A DNA stretch of 64,000 nt from Archegozetes longisetosus (taxonomy: Eukaryota > Arthropoda > Arachnida > Sarcoptiformes > Trhypochthoniidae), in assembly GCA_018873245.2 (NCBI GenBank), contig JAEMBT020000006.1:4001855-4065854 (forward strand), read 5' to 3'. Shown here one piece after another: positions 1 to 11,097 of the stretch. Positions within the stretch are counted from its first letter, which is position 1, and every line of letters starts with the position of its first letter. A program made the position numbers and the translations under genes. Below the pieces are notes generated by a model. The model was given only the letters and a program-made list of their open reading frames with translations, ran no database searches and had not been told where the DNA came from.

Positions 1-1475
1 TTGACCCGTATTCAGAATTTATTCTTCATTTAATAATAGTGGACAGAGTCTATTATCATCTAATTTTCACTAATAAAAGAAGAGCCTTACATGTTAATGA
101 TTCATTCGTCATTGTCATTAACTTTCTGTTTACAAAATTAATTAATAATGTTGGGTGAAAATTGTTCTTACATTTAAAGTGAGTATCTAAACTTAAAAAT
201 CAGTACCAGAAGTGTTTTATCAATTACCTACAAGGATTTTGAAATGTTTTTCTTTTTACTATCAATATCATATCTATGATGTGACATGAAGGTTAAGAAT
301 CAAATGTTTTCATTTCTCAAAATATATTAATATAAAAAATACAGTAATCAACTTTCTGCTAGTCAACAAAGAAGCTATCTCAAAGCTTCTCAAAACTCAA
401 CGTTGCTAAAACTAAAATAATGGCAGCTATACCAAAAGATATATCTTCTTATTATTTCGCACATTGGTTTACTCTAATATTTTATAGACAGATATAATTG
501 AAACTAGAAAGTAATAGATAAATCAAGCGGTAGCAACAACATTGTATGCAAATCAAAATTCATCAATTTTGGTGAAACCGCTACTTAAATAATTAGGCTA
601 GAAATTCAGTTCCAAACTTTTGTGCGAAGCTTTGTTGCTTTTAAATCGATTTTCTGACCAAATTGTTAGTTTCATGTCCCAAAATCCTCGTGTTCTGGTG
701 ATTAGGTTTTTAATGAGAACATCGTTAGCTTTATCTAAATCAATATTGCGTTTAATAGAATGTAATCAATTAAGTTGGATTATGGATTCTATACTAATGT
801 CAAAGTATAAGCTGTGTTAAATTATAAACAAAGTTCAATATAAAGTAATCATTACCAGTCTTTTCCATAGACTAGTCAAACAAATTAAAACTAAAAATAT
901 CAGATCTTTATCCTTGTTCAATTGACTAAACATTGAATGCTAGTGTTTTAGTTCACCAAAAATTGACAACTAACGAGATCAACCTCATTTAGAAATTTGT
1001 ATATAGTTTAATATTGCCTATACTTTGAAATTAATATGGACTTTATGACTCATCTATATATTGACTGAACAAAAAATAGTCACGTAAGGAATTAACAATT
1101 TATTTTTAATTCGTGGGCCTTTAGAACTATAATTCCTAAAATATGCAAATTCGAATCAAATTTTGGATTATACATTGGAATTATAAGTGAAAGTCGTTAA
1201 GTCTTGAACTTTACGATGTGATTTTAATTTTAGCATAAAATTAAGTCCGTTTGTACAAACCCTTTCATACTAACTCAATGGTGGAAATACAGCATATCCG
1301 TGGTAAAAAATTGATCTTTTAGTAGTATCACCTTATTCTATCAGATATTGTGTGCTTATGAAGCGATAAAATATCAACACTAAATATGTTAAATTCTCAT
1401 TAAGTTGTCACAAGATTTCAATAAATAGATTTCAAATAAAGAGTACTTCAAAAGTGGAGAAACCATTCTATAAAT
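1..1475. other. AT-rich non-coding stretch
   Basis: I see no convincing exon, RNA gene or element end in this stretch. Short open frames (for example near 620-820) have no domain-like composition or splice context. It probably includes the 5' flank of the gene starting at 1476. Confidence 0.5.
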
Positions 1476-2296
1476 ATGTCGATCAGTATATGCTTTTTCT
1501 TGGTTATATGTTTTTTGGGTGTATTTTCCAATAATTTGGAAATATACATCAATCAAATGACTACAGAAATGAGTGATCATGCTGTAAGAACTGCATTAGA
1601 GGTCACTGGAATTTCATCGGATCCTAAAGAAGTCTCAAACAAAATCTCTGACGAATTCATCAAAAGATTTGGTGGAAAATGGCAATGTTTAGTTAGTAAA
1701 AGTGAAGTTGGTGTCAGTGCTAACTTATCGCACGAATCGGGAACATTGATTTCATTTAGAATTTTATCAAGCTATATTACTTTATTTAAGGCGTCTGAAA
1801 GCATGAAAGAAAACTGCAAAAATGAAACTACTCTCGTAGATAATGCACTCTCGTGTACTCATGATGATAAATGCAGCTTGGTAAATCTAATTTTCCAATA
1901 AATTTTATATGATTAACTCTCGAACAATTTTCTTCACAGAAAATTATAGAAAAGGCATTATCCAACATAAACCCTACTTCGTTTGGCGGTTACAACTTCA
2001 AAATTGATGGCGGGAAAATAGTATCAGTATTGAATAATGGTTCAGCCAAAAATCCACTTGATTTTATAGACCCTATTGTTGTCGATTGTGCAAAGAAATT
2101 CAACACCACCTCATTCAATAGTACTTTCGGATTTTTCACTAAATTCAATTCATGTATAAGAACTACTTTTGAAGAAAAGGTTGAAGATAAAGGTTGGACA
2201 TGTGTCTCTGGTATAAATAGTATTTTTGGTGTTGATTCATTCACATATTTTGCTGAGCTGCATTACATTCCTCTTACTGTTGGAGTTTACAAATAA
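1476..2296 (+). CDS. secreted protein with two dynein-light-chain-like domains
   Basis: Two exons, 1476-1880 and 1940-2296, join in phase 0 across a 59-bp intron (donor GTAAAT, acceptor TTCTTCACAG) and give about 253 residues. Residues 1-19 form a hydrophobic signal peptide (MSISICFFLVICFLGVFSNN). After it, residues about 27-110 follow the LC8 dynein light chain layout: an acidic helix with TALE, then DEFIKRFGGKWQCLVSK, then a beta segment ending ITLFKA. This corresponds to the LC8 KKEF..TWHCIVG...LLFK pattern. The C-terminal ~75 residues repeat it: DPIVVDCAKKF, then TTFEEKVEDKGWTCVSG, then IPLTVGVYK. Several N-X-S/T sequons (NLS, NET, NGS, NTT, NST) fit secretion. Classical LC8 proteins are single-domain, cytoplasmic and about 89 residues, so this is a diverged, duplicated, exported form. 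Its function is unknown. Gene structure is confident; the domain call rests on pattern reading. Confidence 0.75.
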
Positions 2297-2330
2297 TTAA
2301 GCATTAATTATTTCAAAATTCATTTCGTTC

Positions 2331-2336
2331 AATAAA
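2331..2336 (+). terminator. polyadenylation signal AATAAA
   Basis: A canonical AATAAA lies 35 bp after the stop codon of the dynein-light-chain-like gene, a typical position for a short 3' UTR. Confidence 0.6.
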
Positions 2337-2640
2337 TATTTTATAGTTCAACGTTGAATTAGTATAATCTTTCAGAGAGTCAATTTATTAATTAAAAAGA
2401 AAAATATTTTATGAGCAGAAAGAACAAACGAAATTTATTATCAAGCGATATGAATTTATCTAACAATGCAGATAGCAAATACAGTTTTCTAATCTATGTC
2501 AAGAATAAAATTTTATTTTAGAAACGAATTCAAGTCATTAGTTTCCCATGAATTCATCAATTATAAAATTTAAAGTAACATGAAATTCTATCATAATACG
2601 GATCTTCAAAAGATTCTCAAGTATCTAAGCAATACTTGTA

Positions 2641-3288
2641 CAGTTAAGGCCGTAGGAGTATGAAAATTAACTGATTATTAATTTTTTGATAAATCTTAGA
2701 ATTTTGATAACCTAAGTTGAAAAATAGAAATGACAAACTTTCAAAGATCTTTAAATCATTGATAAGCGAAGCATGCATTATATTACAGATTATTAGTAGA
2801 CATTTTCAGCAACAGTCAGTAGAACATATATTTTTTGTTAATATTTAAAATGGATATTTTTAAATAACAATCACTAGAGAAGAAGACAACCTATCACTGA
2901 ATCCGAGAGAAATTTAATAGTATATTTTCCTGGAGCTCGTTCGCTTATCTCGTGTTAAAGCATTTGAAATATCCTACGGTTTAAAGTCAGCTCCAAGAAA
3001 ATATACTATTAAATTTCTCTCAGATTCAGTGATAGGTTGTCCTCTTCTCCAGTGATTGTTACTTAAAAAACCCATTTTAAATATTAACACAAAATATATG
3101 TTCTACTGACTGTTGCTGAAAATGTCTACTAATAATCTGTTTGTAATATAATGCATGCTTCGCTTATCAATGATTTAAAGATCTTTGAAAGTTTGTCATT
3201 TCTATTTTTCAACTTAGGTTATCAAAATTCTAAGATTTATCAAAAAATTAATAATCAGTTAATTTTCATGCTCCTACGGCCTTAACTG
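2641..3288. mobile_element. 648-bp near-perfect palindromic MITE (TA target site)
   Basis: Arms 2641-2937 and 2989-3288 are reverse complements with few mismatches, around a 51-bp spacer. The ends read CAGTTAAGGCCGTAGGAG on both strands and are flanked by TA (2639-2640 and 3289-3290), as expected of a Tc1/mariner-type non-autonomous element. There is no coding sequence inside. If transcribed, it would fold into a ~300-bp hairpin. Confidence 0.85.
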
Positions 3289-3290
3289 TA

Positions 3291-4649
3291 CATTGAGGTA
3301 ACCAAAGTAACCTAAATCGAGCTCATAAGCCATACGAGTGCTAACGTTGCCATTCGTACGATTTCTACAGACAGAGCTTGGAGTTTATCAGGGTCAAATA
3401 TGTGAACGTAAGGATATGTTATAACGAAGGTATAAAAGTGTCTAAAAGTGAGTATTAATGAAAAAAATCTCAATCTATTCCACTAAAGAAGTCTCAAGGA
3501 ATAACGAAATTGTTAAAAATTCATTAGAAATTAGAAATTCATATTAAGAATTATTCAAGTTTGCATATTTAGAAGAAGTGGATCAAGGTGAAGTTCAGAC
3601 CCTATATGAAGCGAAAATTTTGGATATTCGATAAAACTGATGCAAAAGCAAAAAGTTTAAAAATTAGTCGAATCCCTTTTTTAAAGCCAATAACTTAGAA
3701 AATAGAATTGCTTTATGAAACCTAAGTTATGAGAACGTCACCTCAGTGCTATAATGCGCTAACTCAAAGATTTCGACAAAAAAAGTTAATGCCACTTTTA
3801 AAGCAAGATATTGAAACGCTATAAATTGCTCGAATTGAATCTGAAGAATTTCAAGTAGATTTCTAGCAATCGGATGGGCAATAAAACACTATCTTTATAT
3901 CGTTAAAATTTTCAGTGCTATATTGCGCTAACTTTCTCAAACTTTTATTTAAACATCAAATCAATTAGTTCATGTATAAAAACAGAGAGAACATATTTTC
4001 AATCTATTTCATACTGAATCAAGATCTGACGCGCATTATTTGATCTTAAGATCTCATTAATTTCTCTAAATTTTAATCACTTGAAGAATCAAAAAGTTAA
4101 GTATTGGATCGGATCTTGATTAATTTTTATCGAATCGCTACATGATTTTTTAATAAATTATATCAATTATTGCTCTCACATTCAAGTCCTTTGAATGGAT
4201 GTTTGTTAGTGAAGACATGTATTCAAGAAATGAACTCTTAATAAATTTATTCTGAAAAGTCAATGAATTTTCGAATAAATGCAAGCAAACCAACTAAATG
4301 AGTTGATTAGACTTCAAATATAATCAAATAGGTTTGGCTGAAAATCTATAATTAATAAACTTCGAACAGATTTATCCTTTATAACGAGAAATTATAAGCA
4401 TGAATAATACTTAGTTCTAATACTAATACCTTATTTGTTGAAATCACACTAACAATAAGAAATTGATTGTTTCCCAATAATTAAATTGATATTTCCATGT
4501 AGATTAATTGAAGATAAATATAGAAAACTTAGGTTGATTTCTTGTTACAAATTTAAGTGAATATTTAGTTAAAGTTCAATACTTTCTGGTCAGTATAAAT
4601 ATGACAAATAAAGGATTGACAACAAGTATCTTCAAATCAATAATAACTA
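3291..4649. other. non-coding stretch with dispersed repeat fragments
   Basis: No gene is visible. A motif containing CAGTGCTATAATGCGCTAAC occurs at 3736-3764 and, in diverged form, near 3912-3932. Its reverse complement occurs at 9891-9919, so this stretch contains old repeat debris. Confidence 0.45.
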
Positions 4650-5109
4650 CCGGAAAGTATGGAACTTAACCTCTGGGCTTCTATTCGAAAAATGAACAAT
4701 TTTAGGGTGAAAAAAGTGTAACAAATAGAAGCCCAGGGCTTGTTATCAAAACTGAAAATTTTATTGAATAATTTTCTCGGCTTCGATCTCGGCAATTGTG
4801 TAACTCTTACGCTTATGTTTTGTTGAACTACTTGATGGTTCATTCTCTATATGAGAGTCGCTCATTGTCACAAATAAAGATATTAAAATCCAAAATAGAA
4901 GTGCATTTCAAATATTTGATTTTCTGTAAAATGGCGTTATTTTGTAATTTGCTAAAGTTTATTCACAAAACTATGGCTTATTGAAAGTTGAAATTTTTTT
5001 TATCATTAATAATCATAATTTAGTAATTTGTATGATAAATATAAGCCCAGGTATTGAATAAAAGCCCATGGGATACTATTTGACAGGGGTTAAGTTCCAT
5101 ACTTCCCGG
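4650..5109. mobile_element. 460-bp MITE, Tc1/mariner-like ends
   Basis: Terminal inverted repeats of about 25 bp (CCGGAAAGTATGGAACTTAA at the left; its near reverse complement ends at 5109) are flanked by TA at 4648-4649 and 5110-5111. Internal short inverted motifs contain AAGCCCAG. No transposase is present. Confidence 0.75.
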
Positions 5110-5155
5110 TATTAATTATAGTTATAATTAAGTGGTGGGTATATGGTGGTTCTAA

Positions 5156-6185
5156 GACAGTACGAGCTCGTACTTTTCTTACCATCTAAAACCATTACTA
5201 AAAAGACTAAAAAATGAACTTTACATGTTATTTGGTTAGGAATTTAAGCTAAAATAATATAGAAAATCACCTAAAATAATTCGCTATCGCAAATCGCTAA
5301 ACAAATCAATATTTCGCTATTGCGGAGCTGGGACAGTACGAACTCGTACTCTTCGTACCCCTCTAAAGTTCATGAAAAATAACAGGATTTTCATACAATA
5401 AAATGAAAAAACTCACAAAAATAGCTAATGAACCGACAAGATTAATGAAAAATGCTAGGACAGTACGTCTCGTATCTCATTCCCAGTCTCTAAAATCATT
5501 TACAAAATCTCTAAGAAACGGACTTTTTGTTTTTTTTATATGAAATTTTAGATGAAGTACTGCAGAAAATCACATAAAACTACCATATTTCGCTATTGCG
5601 GAGCTGGGACAGTACGAGATCGTACCCTCTGTAACTTCTAAAAACTCATGAAAAAATAGCAGAATTTTATCAAATAAAGCAAAAAAACTCACAGAAATAG
5701 TCAGTAGAAAGCATAAAACCAATCAAAAATACCGAGACACTGCGACTCGTATTTCAATCGACCCTTTAAAATTGAACTTTTCATATTGTTAAGTGAAGAA
5801 TTTAAGCTAAAAATATCAAATTTTCTACTAATTTCCTGGGAGAGCACGATTCGTACCCTCTAAAAACTTAATAAAAATAACAGAATTTCAATCAAATAAA
5901 ACAGAAAAGCTCACAAAATAGCCAATAATCATCTAAAATTAATCAAAAAATACTGGAATAGTACGAACTCGTACTTTTCGTACTCCCCTAAAATTCGTGA
6001 AAAACAGAATTTCCATGAAATAAAATGAAAAAAAACCGATTAAAATAACGAGTAATCACCTAAAAATGAAGAGAAAATATTGAAACAGCACATCTCATAC
6101 CTTATTCCCAACTTCTAAAACCATTTATAAAATCAATTTTTTCGTATTGTTTTGTAAGGAATTTAACCTAAAAATGTACGAGTTC
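5156..6185. repeat. diverged satellite of two alternating monomer types
   Basis: Units begin near 5156, 5331, 5458, 5607, 5734, 5838, 5955 and 6082, each opening with a form of GGGACAGTACGANCTCGTAC. One type continues with a segment ending GAATTTAAGCTAAAA. The other has ACAGAATTT..AAATAAAA..AAAACTCAC. The types mostly alternate, giving a ~250-bp dimer with one break near 5955. An AATTAAGTGGT motif just outside (about 5128-5138) recurs inverted near 6197-6208, so the array may be carried within an element. Confidence 0.75.
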
Positions 6186-6494
6186 AAAAAAATTTACCAC
6201 TTAATTGAGGTGAACCTCACAATCTCCTATTAAACTTTCCACTGGATTCAATTTTCTTTGACTTATTTTAAGTCCAATTCGTCGTCCTCTCGTAAATCCT
6301 GCAGTTTTGTTACATTCAAATCGATATTATCAATTTCTTGTTCTCTTTATCTTTTGATCTTTTTAGCGTTCTCTCGCAATCTTTTACGTTGTGCTTCAAG
6401 CTGAGCAATTTTACGGTCTATAGCCATAGATTCACTATAAGTGGTTCTTGCTATACTTTCAAGAAAATGCAGTACTCGAGAAGAGGAAGTGGAA

Positions 6495-6562
6495 CTGTTG
6501 GGAATAGAACCCTGAAGATTGTGATTCATAGTCGCTTGCTCTACCGATTGAGCCATTGATGA
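6495..6562 (-). repeat. tRNA-like (tRNA-derived SINE head or tRNA pseudogene)
   Basis: On the minus strand, TGGCTCAATCGG (6544-6555) fits the pol III A box and GGTTCTATTCC (6501-6511) fits the B box with one mismatch, at normal tRNA spacing. The acceptor stem does not pair, so it is not a working tRNA. The overlapping minus-strand frame starts MAQSVEQ, typical of spurious translations of tRNA-derived repeats. Confidence 0.5.
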
Positions 6563-7040
6563 AAATAATTACGTGCTTATGGTTAAATATTAACGTTATT
6601 TATTCCTTTGACGTCATATAATGCTTTTCTATGAGGGACAAAAAAGCTGTCCCGTTTGTCTCGTCCCCCTGTCCCCTTCAAACTCTTTAGCGGGACAGAA
6701 AAGTGTTGAATGAAAGTGATTGCAAGTGACTCATCAAAAACATTAAAAAATAGCATGCATTAAAACATCATCAATGGACATTCAAATATGAGTTAAACAA
6801 AAAAGAAACCAACGTTTAATCAGTTATCGTTTCCTAGACACCAATTTTCAAAGGAACGATTTTTAACATTACATGTATAGTAACTTTGATTTTGTCAATT
6901 TTTAAAATGTACTTCTCATCAGATTTTCTTGAATCTTGACTAAAATATTTTAAAGGGTAAAATGAGGTGTGAAATACTGTTATGCAATTTTTTGCAACTT
7001 TTATATTTTTATTAAATTTGATTTTACACATTAACAATAT
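6563..7040. other. intergenic, nothing recognised
   Basis: Contains a short C-rich patch (6640-6690, repeated CTGTCCC) but no gene. On the minus strand an AATAAA (7008-7013 complement) about 30 bp beyond the GH114 stop is a likely polyadenylation signal. Confidence 0.4.
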
Positions 7041-7799
7041 TTATGGGCATCTTTTATACCAAGCATCTAAATTTAAATTTTTTCTTAATACGCTTAATTT
7101 GGTGTGCTCATTGCAAGCGGCAGAGAATCCTTTGTCATTGTATTCAGCATCAAAGACAGCTTTACCATGATCAAGGTATGGTGTCATGTTCTTGCAAAAG
7201 TTCCATTCACCACAACCTTCAGTCATAGCCCAATCAAAACTCTTCTCTAATCTTCCAGTCAATTGTGGTACATTCTTCTGTCCCATTGACAATCCTCTCT
7301 TGTGCGCTTCACTTGCCATCCAAAGTCCATATCCAACAGCATCATTTTCTGTTAATGGAAATCCTGTGTCGTGTGTGTATGAATCCAAATTATCTCCTTC
7401 AACACCATCAAACCCTTTTGATTGACATAAGTCAAATCTCTTTGCCATAATGTTACGAACTTCTGCGTTTCGATAATCGAGGAACTTTATATCCGGCCAT
7501 TGAGGATAGGTCTTTCCGATAGCACTTTTGGGGATTGCTGCAGTATCATTATACCATGGTGTCCAACATCCAATGTTTATATAACAAAACACTTTTCTTC
7601 CCTTTTGATGAAGTTCGTCGACTAGTGATTTGTCAGAGTAATAATAATCAATATCGTAAACAGTGGCGTTCACTGAGGTATCAATTGGTTTTCCAGCCAA
7701 TTGCCATTGCCATGTGGTGCCAGGCGGAGGAGTCCAAATTGAATTTATTCCATCTATGGATATCGCTAAAATCGCCATTATTAATAAAAACACTTTCAT
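7041..7799 (-). CDS. secreted GH114-type glycoside hydrolase (endo-alpha-1,4-polygalactosaminidase family)
   Basis: A single uninterrupted frame of 252 residues. Residues 1-20 are a signal peptide. The mature part follows the GH114 TIM-barrel pattern: W..P..TTWQWQL at 22-34, YDIDYY at 48-53, FCYINIGCW at 71-79, WPDIKFLDYR at 101-110, acidic strand end FDGVEGDNLD at 130-139, GFPLT at 146-150, QKN at 174-176, FDWAMTEGC at 188-196, and KAVF..EY at 213-220. Known GH114 members are bacterial and fungal enzymes that cleave galactosamine-containing polysaccharides. Length and motif order fit a complete catalytic domain. The lack of introns, while neighbouring genes are spliced, is compatible with horizontal acquisition but does not prove it. 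Substrate in this animal is unknown. Confidence 0.88.
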   Translation of the reverse strand: MKVFLLIMAILAISIDGINSIWTPPPGTTWQWQLAGKPIDTSVNATVYDIDYYYSDKSLVDELHQKGRKVFCYINIGCWTPWYNDTAAIPKSAIGKTYPQWPDIKFLDYRNAEVRNIMAKRFDLCQSKGFDGVEGDNLDSYTHDTGFPLTENDAVGYGLWMASEAHKRGLSMGQKNVPQLTGRLEKSFDWAMTEGCGEWNFCKNMTPYLDHGKAVFDAEYNDKGFSAACNEHTKLSVLRKNLNLDAWYKRCP

Positions 7800-7989
7800 T
7801 GTTAAAGCTGTCTATATTGACTAAAATTATCAATATTTCCTGTAAAAACAATAAAAAATACTCATATTTTAAAAATGATTAAAAAAATACTACATGTTTT
7901 TCATTAATATTCGTATTATTTTCAAAATACTAATAAATAACCAAGTACCAAGTAATGAGTACTTAAGAGAGTTCAGGAAAATACTAATT

Positions 7990-8490
7990 TCTATAATGGA
8001 AATAGGAGAGAATAGAATATAAAATAACAAGTAGAAATTATTATTATAAACATATACAAAAACATCCAATATATATTATTGGAAAAATTTGTTCAAAATG
8101 TAAAATTGATAATGATAAATAATTAATTTTAAAATGAAATTATAATTCAAATAAATAAAAAATGGATTATATATTAAGATTAAAAGTAGATAATGAATTT
8201 TACAATGATTATATTGATAGATTTGGTAAAGAATCAGTAGAAAATTATTTTTAAATATTTCACAAATGAAGAACAAATAAAAAGATATACAGATAATATT
8301 TTCTAGTAAATTGTAATATAAAATGGTCAAAATCGTATGTTCAATTCTTAATCTCTTTATATAATTTTAGCAAAGATTATCCTAAAATAAGTAATTTATC
8401 TCTTTCACTATATGTTACTAAGAATAATTTTAAAAAGATAAAGTTAGCAATAATTTCTTCTAATACTGAGAGAAACTATTGGAAATCTTA
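7990..8490 (+). pseudogene. possible decayed AT-rich protein gene, family not recognised
   Basis: Three plus-strand pieces in different frames together read like one protein. One ends with IGKICSKCKIDNDK (near 8060-8130), with two cysteines spaced as in a zinc ribbon. The second is MDYILRLKVDNEFYNDYIDR (from 8162), continuing in a shifted frame with FTNEEQIKRYTDN. The third is WSKSYVQFLISLYNFSKDYP up to about 8490. Stops and frameshifts separate them. I do not recognise the family; AT-rich codon use makes chance open reading possible. Confidence 0.3.
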
Positions 8491-8679
8491 ACATTTTAAG
8501 GTTATTTTCTCATGGCATGAGACTTTGTCCTTGATAATTTCTCATTCCTTAATATAATGATAAGTGGTTTTTGTAACAAATTGATTCTAAAAACTTTGAT
8601 ATTATTTCAAAATTAATTATTAAATATTGTCAATTTATTATTCGATTTCTAATCAACTGCTTTATACTGATTGACTTAA

Positions 8680-9153
8680 CCCTTCGTCACAATTGTGGGG
8701 TAAAATGTCCCAAGTTTTACTTTAAAAATCTCGCAAAAATAAACAAAATGTCGTTACCTCTCGAGAATTTAGGTATTCCTCAGTCATATATCTGACTTTG
8801 AATTACAAAAAATCTGACTAATTTAGACTTATAACTTTATTTAAAATTTTTTTTTTTGGCAACATGTTTGGTTGAGAACAGAAATTTGCCCTAACATCGC
8901 AGTGCTTTGTGTTTACTATATGTGTCGCAGTGCTGTAATGTCGCTACTAACAATTTGAACCACTGATGACGCTGTAGCAGATAATAACTAAAAATGAATT
9001 ATTTAGTAAATTTAATCTTCGAAAACAGGGGCTAACGTTGATTCTTAAAGCATTCAGACTAACCTAGAACAGATATAAAGGGTGGAAAACGTGGGGTAAC
9101 ATCTTACCTCACAGTTAATTTTACGTTTTCGGAAGTTAAGCTTTGATGAAGGG
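8680..9153. mobile_element. piggyBac-like MITE, uninterrupted copy
   Basis: A 474-bp element flanked on both sides by TTAA (8676-8679, 9154-9157). The ends are CCCTTCGTCACAA and, inverted, CCCTTCATCAAA. TTAA target sites and CCC-starting termini are typical of piggyBac elements. It contains no open frame. A second copy at 37938-40021 is about 80-90% similar by eye and carries a Tc1 insertion; this copy shows the empty site near 8770 (GAGAATTTAGGTATTCC). Confidence 0.85.
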
Positions 9154-9247
9154 TTAATTGTAATGGTTCCGAAATATAGAAACAAGTTAGTATACATAAA
9201 AATCGTGAGTTTAAATTTAGTTTTATAGAATAATAAAATAAGTTCTG

Positions 9248-9668
9248 GGTTATACTTCCATTTAGCTGCCGTCTTCGATCTTGATGAAAGTGACATATCT
9301 TATGTATTTTGGGCTCCTGAATTGAATGGTTTTGGTCCCATGTTGCGATGACAAACCGTTTCTGAGATATAGCACAAAAACCTAACCTAACCGAATGTCA
9401 CATTCTATGATGACCAGCCAATTAAGAGACACAATCGAAAGTGTATTAGGTATAAATAGATGTATTTTAGTAACATCATCATATCCCAGTCGGCTTGGCG
9501 TAGTTATTAGTTAGATTAGGTTAGGTTTGGTTGGGTTTTTATTATATATCTTAAAAACGGTTTGTCATCGCAACTTCGGACCTTCACCATTCGATTTATC
9601 AGCCCAAACAACATATAATATGTGATTTTCATTGAGATCGGGGACGGGAGTTAAATGGAAGTACCCCC
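9248..9668. mobile_element. 421-bp hAT-type foldback MITE
   Basis: Perfect 8-bp duplication AAGTTCTG at 9240-9247 and 9669-9676. Long inverted repeats start GGTTATACTTCCATTTAGC on the left and GGGGGTACTTCCATTTAAC on the right (reverse strand) and extend about 170 bp, including GTTGCGATGACAAACCGTTT in both arms. There is no transposase. The 8-bp duplication indicates the hAT (or P) class. Confidence 0.82.
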
Positions 9669-9676
9669 AAGTTCTG

Positions 9677-11091
9677 TTTATATAATATCAAGTAATATCA
9701 CAAAATATAATAATTCTACAATCTACAAATAAATGTTTTAAAAATTTTATTGAAACAAGGAATAATGCAATATTTGATCTTACTTCTTAAAAAGACGTGA
9801 TGTGTTTGTCAAAATTGTACAGCTTTAATGGTTTCTTGGGATTTCGGTTCTAAAATTTGAACTCAAATTTCTCAAAAACAGACTTTTCCGAGTTAGTACG
9901 TTATAGCACTGAGGTGACGATTTATATCACTCAATACGTAAGAAACTAAACTAAAGTTTTTAGAAAAATTGTTTTCAATAGAAATGATTTTCTAACGGCT
10001 CTCAACTAATATCGATAATATGCAGCTGAAGTTTTTCTTAAACTTTTATCACAACATTTGCTGAATTGAAAAAACTTTCTTTATCCAGTTTTTAGACCAT
10101 TAAAGCACAAATTCATATTCTATTAATGAGTGCTTTCGAAGTAATTGAAAAATTTATCCTTCGAGTGACTCATTTAATCTATAAATAACTCTAATTTTAA
10201 ACGAGATTATTTATATTGACTCCTGACTTAAAATTAGTTCCACTAAATCTGACTCATAATCAAATGCAACTTCTTGAACTGAATAGAGCCTAACTGTTTA
10301 CTCAAAATTTTTATCTTATCTCATTCACATTTATAATTGTTAAGATTGTTAGTCATCGAGTTTTTAAAATTTAGATTTTTGAATTAAATGGGAGCTAAAT
10401 TAGTTTGTAAATAAGGTTGTAATTTGATAATTGTTATCAACTGATGTTACATTGCATGGGAAATGAACTTGTTAAAAACTAGTGTTTACATATTATTTAA
10501 CAGATGTTTTACTGTGATGTCAGAATAAATTTTACCTGATCTTTACAGACAGGCAGTTGAAAATCGCATACAAAGTTTTTTAACATGTTCTCCATGAAAT
10601 TAAATTAAATGTTTGATATGAAAGAGGATTATTAAATGTTAGATTATAACTTTTGACAGTAAAATTTAAACTAGAAAAACAAAATTTTATTCTGATTAAA
10701 TTTATCATAAATTGGCTGTACTTTGTAGTTATTTGATAGATAACTTCTTTAGTTCTTTAGATAACACATTTTGATGAACAATAATTTAGTTTAATATTAC
10801 TTATAAGTTAGGGTTTAATAAAATGATTAGTTTTTATTAAATTTATACTTATCGACACAAAAAGAGAGTTATAATTATTGTTTATTCATCCATTGATTAA
10901 CTCATTTCAGAAGGATAGTTGAGTTTAGCTTAGAGCCATTCTGACATCAAATCCTTTTCAAAATCTCAACAAGCGATCCATATTGATAGAGGAGTTAGAA
11001 ATTCAGATATTTATTTTGTTAATCAATAAATTAGAAGTGATTCACGAGAAAAGTTTGTTAATATTGCTCTGATTTAATTCTAATATTTTAG
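9677..11091. other. intergenic, no lysine-ketoglutarate reductase exon visible
   Basis: AT-rich, with no exon I can recognise. 9891-9919 carries the inverted form of the repeat at 3736-3764. I looked here for exons of the LKR half of AASS upstream of the SDH gene and saw none. Confidence 0.45.
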
Positions 11092-11097
11092 AAAATA

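Noticed and set aside
620-820. 66-codon plus-strand frame
   Set aside because: No start context, domain, splice site or homology-like phrase; AT-rich chance frame.
5156-6185. repeats considered as a CRISPR array
   Set aside because: Units are 104-175 bp, diverged along their length and lack short identical repeats with unique spacers; eukaryotic context.
6347-6556. 69-codon minus-strand protein with a Lys/Arg/Glu-rich helix
   Set aside because: Its start is a translated tRNA-like sequence (A and B boxes), so a repeat is the better explanation.
8076-8330. 84-codon minus-strand frame rich in Ile, Tyr and Phe
   Set aside because: Low-complexity composition expected from the complement of an AT-rich sequence; the plus strand is the more protein-like one.
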